From contig JBGQAU010000004.1 in NCBI GenBank assembly GCA_041494445.1, positions 9,751-73,750 on the forward strand: a stretch of DNA of 64,000 nucleotides, in the 5' to 3' direction. The position numbers and the translations under genes were made by a program. A model generated the notes under the pieces. It was not told the DNA's origin and did no database searches. It saw only the letters and a list, made by a program, of their open reading frames with translations. The DNA is from JAIQFR01 sp041494445 (lineage in GTDB: Bacteria; Acidobacteriota; Polarisedimenticolia; Polarisedimenticolales; JAIQFR01). Below, piece by piece: positions 59,090-64,000 of this stretch; positions within the stretch are counted from its first letter, which is position 1; every line of letters begins with the position of its first letter.

Positions 59090-59235
59090 GACACGCTCAT
59101 GAGCTCCCGCCTGTGCCCGAACTCGTTGGCGTATCCGTATTGCTTGCCGAAGTCCTTGTTGATGTCGGCGTTCTTGTCGTTGGTGAACCCGGCGATGTAG
59201 ACGCGGACCGATAGGAACTCCGAGCTGCGAATCCG
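59090..59235 (-). other. Coding-like remnant in the 59.0-59.56 kb gap
   Basis: In the 576-bp gap before the next gene, the minus strand reads SEFLSVRVYIAGFTNDKNAD, INKDFGKQYGYANEFGHRRE in one frame with no stop, a protein-like composition unlike the surrounding DNA. It has no start and blends into the leader of the MFS gene. I do not recognise the family; it may be the tail of a lost gene. The rest of the gap has only a short hairpin at 59484-59500 and the terminator below. Confidence 0.35.
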
Positions 59236-59516
59236 CGGGTAGGGTCCGGTATCGGGATGCTATGTAACCCCCCCTCCCAGCACAAACCCAAGCCCAAACC
59301 CAATCGCCCAGGGTCATTCTCCTCCCGGTGCCCGGGGCTCGCGACGGTCCCTGGGCGCGCCGCAGGTGATCGCGGCCGGGAGCGCGCACATGTTCGGCTA
59401 GCACCCGTCACCTGGGCCTCCAGAGGACTCTCACCTCCCAGTCACTTCCCGGCTCGGTTTCCCTTGCCGGTTCGGGTACCACAAGGGCACCCCGTGCCCT
59501 GCTCAGCGCACCAAAG

Positions 59517-59546
59517 AGAGAGAGGCGCCCGCGGGCGCCTCTCTCT
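59517..59546 (-). terminator. 30-bp perfect palindrome after the repeat-protein gene
   Basis: AGAGAGAGGCGCCCG and its exact complement form a 15-bp stem beginning 20 bp after the stop codon of the large minus-strand gene. A short CTCTTT tract follows on the minus strand. It probably terminates that transcript. Confidence 0.65.
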
Positions 59547-59565
59547 GCACAGGATGGACTTGCGC

Positions 59566-62500
59566 TTACTGGCCAACGACCAGCGCGTCGTCGAGGAAGA
59601 TGTTGTTGCCGTACGCGCTAGTGGCGAGGAATCCCAGGTAGACCGTGGAGCCCTTGTAGCTCGTGATGCTCACGGTGTGCTGCTTCCAGCCCGTGGAGCC
59701 GTCGTACCGGTTGATGGCCGAGCCCACGCTCGTCCACGTGGAGCCGTTGGTGGAAACCTGGGGCTGAATCTTGTCCGCGCGCGTCGAGTAGCCGGTGTCG
59801 TGGTACATCCAGAAGGTCCACGTCACGGTCGTGTAGGTGCTCGCCACGGCGAAGCCGGAGGTCCGGTAGTACCGCGTGGCGTTGCCGCTCGTCGCGTTGT
59901 AGCTGTTGAATTTGGCCATGTACGAGCCGCCGTGCACCGAGCACGTGGGGTAGGTGCCCGAGGTGACGAGGCTCCAGGTCCCGGTCGTCCCGGAGGTATC
60001 CACCTGCGCCCAGCCGGTGCTGGTCTCGAAGCCGTTGGTGAAGAGCGTTACGGGGCCGCTGGCGGTTCCCGTGAAGTTCTTGCCGGTCACGTTGGCGCCG
60101 CTGATGGTCACCGACTGGTTGACGGGGCTGAAGGTGTACCCGGCCAGCGTGGGGGTCACCGTGTACGTGCCGTTGGCGAGGCCGGATAGCGTGTAGTTGC
60201 CGCTCGCGTCCGTCGTGGCCGAAGCGCCTGTGCAGGACACCGCCACGCCCGAGAGGGCGCCGCCCGTGCTCTTCGTGATCGTGCCCGAGATGCTGTAGGT
60301 CGTGGTGGCCGTCGCCGTGAAGTTCTTCCCCGTCTGGTTGGCCCCGCTGATCGTGACGGCGATGTTGACGGGGGAGAAGGTGTAGCCGCTCTTGCTCGGC
60401 GTCACGGTGTAGCTGCCGTTGTTCAGGCCGCTGAAGGTGTAGTTGCCGGAGGCGTCCGTGGTGGTGTTGGCGGTTGCGGCACCGGTCAAAGCCATCGATA
60501 CGCCGGAAGCCGTTGCGCCGCTCACCGTGCCCGAGATGCTGTAGGTAGCCCCGGACGGGTTGATGATCACGTCGTCCACGTACATGTAGGTCACCGTGGA
60601 GTCGGCGTAGCCGTCGTCGCGAACGGTGAAGAGGAGCCGGATCGTCGTGCCCGCGTAGGCGGCCATGTTGTAGGTCACCTGGGTCCAGGCTTTCTGGTTG
60701 TAGACTCCCTTGGCCAGCGGCGAGGCCAGCACCGTGCCGGACGTGTTGCAGATGTCCATCTCCTGCCAATCGTAGCTGACCGTGTCGTTGTTCTGCGCGT
60801 AGTACCAGAAGGAGAGCGTGCCGCCGCCGGCGGGCACCGCCACGTTCTGGTAGAGGGTGCAGGTGGTGGCCGACCCGGCCGTGTTGTTCCCGAGGAGGTA
60901 CGCCGAGTAGGTGCCGCCGTGCTTCTGGGCCGTGGAGGCCGTCGGGGCGATGGTGCCTGTGCCGGTGCCCGCCGTCCAGCTGGAAAGGCTGCCGGTCTCG
61001 AAATCGCCGTTCACCACGCCGGAGGGAGGCACGGAGGAGACGAAGTTGATCCCCGTGACGTTGGCGCCGCTGATCGTGACCGGGGTGCTGGTGGGAGAGA
61101 AAGTGTAGCCGCTCAGGCTCGGCGTCACGGTGTAGCTGCCGTTGCCGAGGCCGCTGAACGCATACGTGCCGCCCGTGCCCGTGGTCGTGCTTGCCGTGGC
61201 CGCGCCCGTTAGGTTCATGGTCACGCCGGAGGTCACCGCCCCGCTCACCGTGCCCGAGATGCTGTAGGTGGGACCCGTGGCTGTGGCCGACACGCACCCG
61301 GACTGGGCGGACTCGCACGTGCCCGTGGAGTCCACCGCCGTGACCTTGTAGGAGTAGGTGGTGCCGGCGCTCACCGTGCTGTCCGTGTAGGGGGAGCCGG
61401 TCAGCCCGCTCGCAAGGAGCGTGAAGGTGCCGCCGGGGCATGCGCCGACATATCGGTAGATCTTGTAGGTGGTCCCGGCAGGCGAACCCGCCGTCCAGGT
61501 GACCTGGATCTGGTTGTTGGCTGGCGTGGTGGCGGAACCGATGGTGGGCACGCCGGGAGGCGTGCAGCCGCAGGCGTCGAACTTGAAGGCGGCGACCTTC
61601 GTCTGGCCCGAGCCGCCGTACTCGGTGGTGAACCAGAATGTGCAGTCGTCGGTGGGGTCCACGCCGATGCCGGCGTAGTCGCCCCACCGCTCGTTGTCCG
61701 TCTTCGAAGCGGTGGCGTCCACGATGACGTACTCGCCCTGGGGCATGGTGCCTGCCGGGTCCGTGGAGAGGCGGCCCTTGAAGTAGGCCGACGGGTAGTA
61801 GGGGGAGGCAGTGCCCGTCCGCGTGTAGCCGATGGCGATGTTGCCCGAGCCGTCCATGGCCGCGGAGCCCACGGACCGGTGAACGTTGGCTTCGCCGCCC
61901 ACGACGCCCTCCTGGAAAAGGGTCCAGTTGCCGCCGCCGGTCTTCCGGACTTCGAACCAGCGAAGCGCTGCGTGGTCGGTGCCGTCCACGTCCGTCACGT
62001 AGCATCCCACCAGGGTCTCGCGATCCCCGAAGTTGCGGTACTGGAGCGGGAAGTGAATGGGCTCGCGGATGGGGTCGATCTTCTGGGTCGTGCCGGGCTG
62101 GGGCATGCAGTTCCAGGTGGTGCCCATGCCGCAAAGGGTCATGTCGTAGGGGCTGATCTGGACGCTCGGGAGGACGGTGAGGGTCGAGTTCGCGGGCGTC
62201 GCCCAGTCCACGCTCAGGGCCCACATCTCCAGAAGGTCGTAGGTCTTGTTGGTGACGCCGTCCTGCTGCGCCCGGTCACGGGGGCGCATGAAAAGGGCCG
62301 GCGCGCCGTCGGGGGGGGGGGTCATTCCCTGGACAGTGGCCGGGAGAACGAGCTGGAACCCGGAGTTGGGCATGGCCGTGACGGAGAACTTCTGGAAGGT
62401 GGCGGGCTGTCCGGCCAGCATCTTGGCACGGTCCAGGGCCACCACGTCTCGCTTCCCCGAGGCGCCCGCGTTGATGCCGACGAGGTAGGAGCCGCCGTTC

Positions 62501-63192
62501 CCGTTCTGGGGCCACACGCCGTACTTGGGGTAGTCGGGCGTGCTCGTTTCGACGTTGGAGAACGTGTAGGCGTACCAAGTTCCCGTGGGGTCGCCGGTCG
62601 TGGAGACGTAGACGCACAGGTGCCCGCCGCTGCTGGGGAACTCGGAGATCATCCAGCGGTCGGCCATCCGGTCGTAGAGGACCATGGGATCGCAGTAACC
62701 GCTGTTGCAGGGCGAACCCGAGGCGAGGGACTGCAGCGTGAAGGTCTTCATGATGGCGCCCGTGCCCTTGTTCAGGACCTGGACGGTGGAGACCGACTGG
62801 TTGACGGCCTGGAGGAAGTGGTTCAGCCCGACGTCGCCGGTGGCGTCGGGGGGCGAAGCGATGGAGGTCTGTCCGGCATAGAGGTGGATGAGCGTGCTGA
62901 AGCTCTCGGACACAAAGCTGGCTTCGGCCCGCTGCAACCGGAGGAGGGGATCGACCCTCGGCTCCACCGGGTAGGTGATGGGGATGAAGCCGTAATCCTC
63001 ACGGCGCTTCATCTCCAGACCGTAGTACTCGCGACCGAGCAGACTCTCTGGGAGGTCCCTGACGACCGGGGAGATCGTCGGAACCACGGGCTCGCTCACG
63101 TAGACCGGCCCGCTGGACGGCGCGTCCTGCGCCATGGCAGCCATGCAGACGATGGTCACCAACAGCACGCCCAACACCAAGCGCTTTTTCAT
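59566..63192 (-). CDS. Large secreted protein with FnIII and carboxypeptidase-regulatory-like repeats
   Basis: This 1208-residue exported protein has a signal peptide (1-22). A beta-propeller-like N-terminal domain (about 80-530) holds ASPPDATGDVGLNHFLQAVN, CDPMVLYDRMADRWMISEFP and ERWGDYAGIGVDP. A fibronectin type III domain follows (about 545-635), then four beta-sandwich repeats starting YSISGT and ending GYTFSP, and two carbohydrate-binding-like sandwich domains; the last one ends LGFLATSAYGNNIFLDDALV. It is probably a cell-surface or secreted adhesin or binding protein. ATG 63192 is preferred to GTG 63198. An 11-base homopolymer lies in the coding region at 62311. Confidence 0.82.
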   Translation of the reverse strand: MKKRLVLGVLLVTIVCMAAMAQDAPSSGPVYVSEPVVPTISPVVRDLPESLLGREYYGLEMKRREDYGFIPITYPVEPRVDPLLRLQRAEASFVSESFSTLIHLYAGQTSIASPPDATGDVGLNHFLQAVNQSVSTVQVLNKGTGAIMKTFTLQSLASGSPCNSGYCDPMVLYDRMADRWMISEFPSSGGHLCVYVSTTGDPTGTWYAYTFSNVETSTPDYPKYGVWPQNGNGGSYLVGINAGASGKRDVVALDRAKMLAGQPATFQKFSVTAMPNSGFQLVLPATVQGMTPPPDGAPALFMRPRDRAQQDGVTNKTYDLLEMWALSVDWATPANSTLTVLPSVQISPYDMTLCGMGTTWNCMPQPGTTQKIDPIREPIHFPLQYRNFGDRETLVGCYVTDVDGTDHAALRWFEVRKTGGGNWTLFQEGVVGGEANVHRSVGSAAMDGSGNIAIGYTRTGTASPYYPSAYFKGRLSTDPAGTMPQGEYVIVDATASKTDNERWGDYAGIGVDPTDDCTFWFTTEYGGSGQTKVAAFKFDACGCTPPGVPTIGSATTPANNQIQVTWTAGSPAGTTYKIYRYVGACPGGTFTLLASGLTGSPYTDSTVSAGTTYSYKVTAVDSTGTCESAQSGCVSATATGPTYSISGTVSGAVTSGVTMNLTGAATASTTTGTGGTYAFSGLGNGSYTVTPSLSGYTFSPTSTPVTISGANVTGINFVSSVPPSGVVNGDFETGSLSSWTAGTGTGTIAPTASTAQKHGGTYSAYLLGNNTAGSATTCTLYQNVAVPAGGGTLSFWYYAQNNDTVSYDWQEMDICNTSGTVLASPLAKGVYNQKAWTQVTYNMAAYAGTTIRLLFTVRDDGYADSTVTYMYVDDVIINPSGATYSISGTVSGATASGVSMALTGAATANTTTDASGNYTFSGLNNGSYTVTPSKSGYTFSPVNIAVTISGANQTGKNFTATATTTYSISGTITKSTGGALSGVAVSCTGASATTDASGNYTLSGLANGTYTVTPTLAGYTFSPVNQSVTISGANVTGKNFTGTASGPVTLFTNGFETSTGWAQVDTSGTTGTWSLVTSGTYPTCSVHGGSYMAKFNSYNATSGNATRYYRTSGFAVASTYTTVTWTFWMYHDTGYSTRADKIQPQVSTNGSTWTSVGSAINRYDGSTGWKQHTVSITSYKGSTVYLGFLATSAYGNNIFLDDALVVGQ
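60050..61275 (-). repeat. Four carboxypeptidase-regulatory-like repeats
   Basis: Each unit of about 80-85 codons has the order YSISGTVSGA..., MxLTGAATA, GTYAFSGLGNGSYTVTPS, GYTFSP, VTISGANVTG. The first unit lies near 61275-61030 and the other units lie below about 60550. A binding-type sandwich domain (about 60550-61015) separates the first unit from the rest. Confidence 0.7.
62311..62321. repeat. G11 homopolymer inside a coding region
   Basis: Eleven consecutive G on the plus strand encode a Pro-Pro-Pro run (VQGMTPPPDGAPA) in the minus-strand repeat protein. A change of one base would shift the frame and end the protein within its N-terminal domain. Confidence 0.95.
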
Positions 63193-63243
63193 GAACACCC
63201 CCCATTCGCTCCTGAAACACTACCGACTTTCAAACACCCGCAC

Positions 63244-63771
63244 TTAAGGATGGATCAAAGGCAATGCAACGGTCCGTTCGTACTTGTTCCCCGAGGTGCT
63301 CGCCATCGCGAGCAAGTCCTTGTCGAACGGCTTGAGCAAGGCCTCGCAGATCGCCCGGCAGTCCACCTCCGCTGCGTGGACCTTCACGCGATACCCGCCC
63401 ACGGTGGCCGTATCGGGGAGGAAAGGCTCTAACTTCTTTCCCTTGCTCCCGAGGTAGGTCTTGTGAAAGAGGGGCTCGTTGCCTTTGAGGATCTCAACGC
63501 TCACCCGCTCCATGAGCACCTTGCCCTTGGGCGGAGGGTAGCCCGCGTCGGCGTCGGCGTCCGCCAGGGTCACCGATTTCAGGGATTCCTGGTCGGTCAG
63601 GCGGTCCACCGCCCGCATGCAGACCGCGGGGTTGGGATCCTTGATGCCTGTGCCGCCGGAGTCCGAGGGCCCACCGCTCTGGGCGGGGGGTGTTTCCTTA
63701 GGGAAGGCGAGTAGCGGGAGGAGGAGAAGCAGTCCGACAGCGACGGGGCCGAGGAATTTGCTAACCCGCAT
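63244..63771 (-). CDS. Secreted protein of unknown function
   Basis: This 175-residue protein has a signal peptide (1-24, VGLLLLLPLLAFPKE). A Gly/Ser/Pro linker follows, then a mature domain of about 120 residues with two cysteines in VDCRAICEALLKPFDKDLLA and one in PAVCMRAVD. It is 51 bp upstream of the large repeat protein on the same strand and may be co-transcribed. I recognise no family. GGGCAGGGAC lies before the ATG at 63771. Confidence 0.7.
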   Translation of the reverse strand: MRVSKFLGPVAVGLLLLLPLLAFPKETPPAQSGGPSDSGGTGIKDPNPAVCMRAVDRLTDQESLKSVTLADADADAGYPPPKGKVLMERVSVEILKGNEPLFHKTYLGSKGKKLEPFLPDTATVGGYRVKVHAAEVDCRAICEALLKPFDKDLLAMASTSGNKYERTVALPLIHP

Positions 63772-63975
63772 TCGGAGGTCCCTGCCCTGTTCGGGGTCGG
63801 GGGGGCGCGGGTGAGCAAGAGATGGTCAGCGTAGAGCGCGACGGAACCTGTCGGCTTGCCACGGCAGAGAACTCCCTCTTCAATCCTCCGCAGTCGCTTT
63901 ACCACCTGGCAAGATACCAGACGAACGTCTCTTCTCCTAGTACCCGACCGATACCGTGTACCCAACCCAGCGCCG

Positions 63976-64000
63976 GGTCACGGCGCTGCGCGCCGTGACC
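63976..64000. repeat. Perfect inverted repeat at the right edge
   Basis: GGTCACGGCGC (63976-63986) and GCGCCGTGACC (63990-64000) are separated by TGC, forming an 11-bp stem with a 3-nt loop. It ends exactly at the window edge, so any larger context is unknown. The rest of the 229-bp end region (63772-64000) shows no gene. Confidence 0.6.

Noticed and set aside
59236..59250. Another GTAGGGT half-site
   Set aside because: Only one half-site is present; the CCCCAT arm and the downstream box are missing.
59618..62224. 868-codon minus-strand frame inside the repeat protein
   Set aside because: It is a frame-shifted shadow of the real gene, His/Arg/Gln-rich and without any recognisable domain.

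Overview
The window is a high-GC bacterial chromosome segment with no rRNA, tRNA, CRISPR array or complete mobile element. The gene mix points to a soil or sediment Acidobacteriota-like organism: S46 and M36 secreted peptidases, a TMTC-type TPR membrane protein, a HEAT/DUF4388 protein, an octaheme cytochrome, an anaerobic acyl-CoA reductase/dehydratase pair, and lipid-modifying genes. This assignment is inference from gene content only.

1-15.2 kb is a two-armed aryl-polyene/flexirubin-like lipid cluster. The plus arm (566-11322) carries a MacB-type ABC transporter, a LolA-like protein, an LpxL-like acyltransferase, an acyl carrier protein, an intact ketosynthase and a degenerate partner, a glycosyltransferase, a polysaccharide deacetylase, a Tes/MJ0619-like radical SAM enzyme and a methyltransferase. 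The minus arm (15243-11394) supplies two hot-dog dehydratases, an MIO aromatic amino-acid ammonia-lyase and an AMP-dependent ligase. The lyase would make an aryl acrylate, the ligase would activate it, and the ACP/KS/dehydratase set would extend it. No ketoreductase is in the window. A 152-bp decayed copy of the ligase 3' end flanks the methyltransferase.

15.4-31 kb is a signalling and envelope-stress region. A kaiC-kaiB-kaiB-PAS-kinase island with different codon preference sits beside a second kinase/NarL-type regulator operon. Seven copies of a 44-bp promoter module, GTAGGGTT-N2-RCCCCAT followed after exactly 22 nt by an NA-N3-T box, lie upstream of a phospholipase C-like gene, the kinase/regulator operon, DUF5670, SYLF and DUF3494 genes, and truncated paralogues of three of these. 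This looks like an undescribed regulon, probably run by the local NarL-family regulator, and it is the most interesting signal in the window.

31-49 kb holds secreted peptidases (S46, M36), a cupin, an octaheme cytochrome, two TPR proteins, NhaA, a zincin/ATP-grasp pair, and a HEAT/DUF4388 protein with a clear promoter and an operator-like palindrome.

49.5-59 kb is an acyl-CoA module: a 3-hydroxyacyl-CoA dehydrogenase/enoyl-CoA hydratase fusion, a thiolase, a zinc-ADH 3' remnant, a BcrC/HgdB-family protein with its ATPase activator, an ADP-forming acyl-CoA synthetase and an MFS transporter. 59.5-64 kb encodes a large secreted multi-repeat protein containing an 11-G homopolymer, and a small secreted protein.
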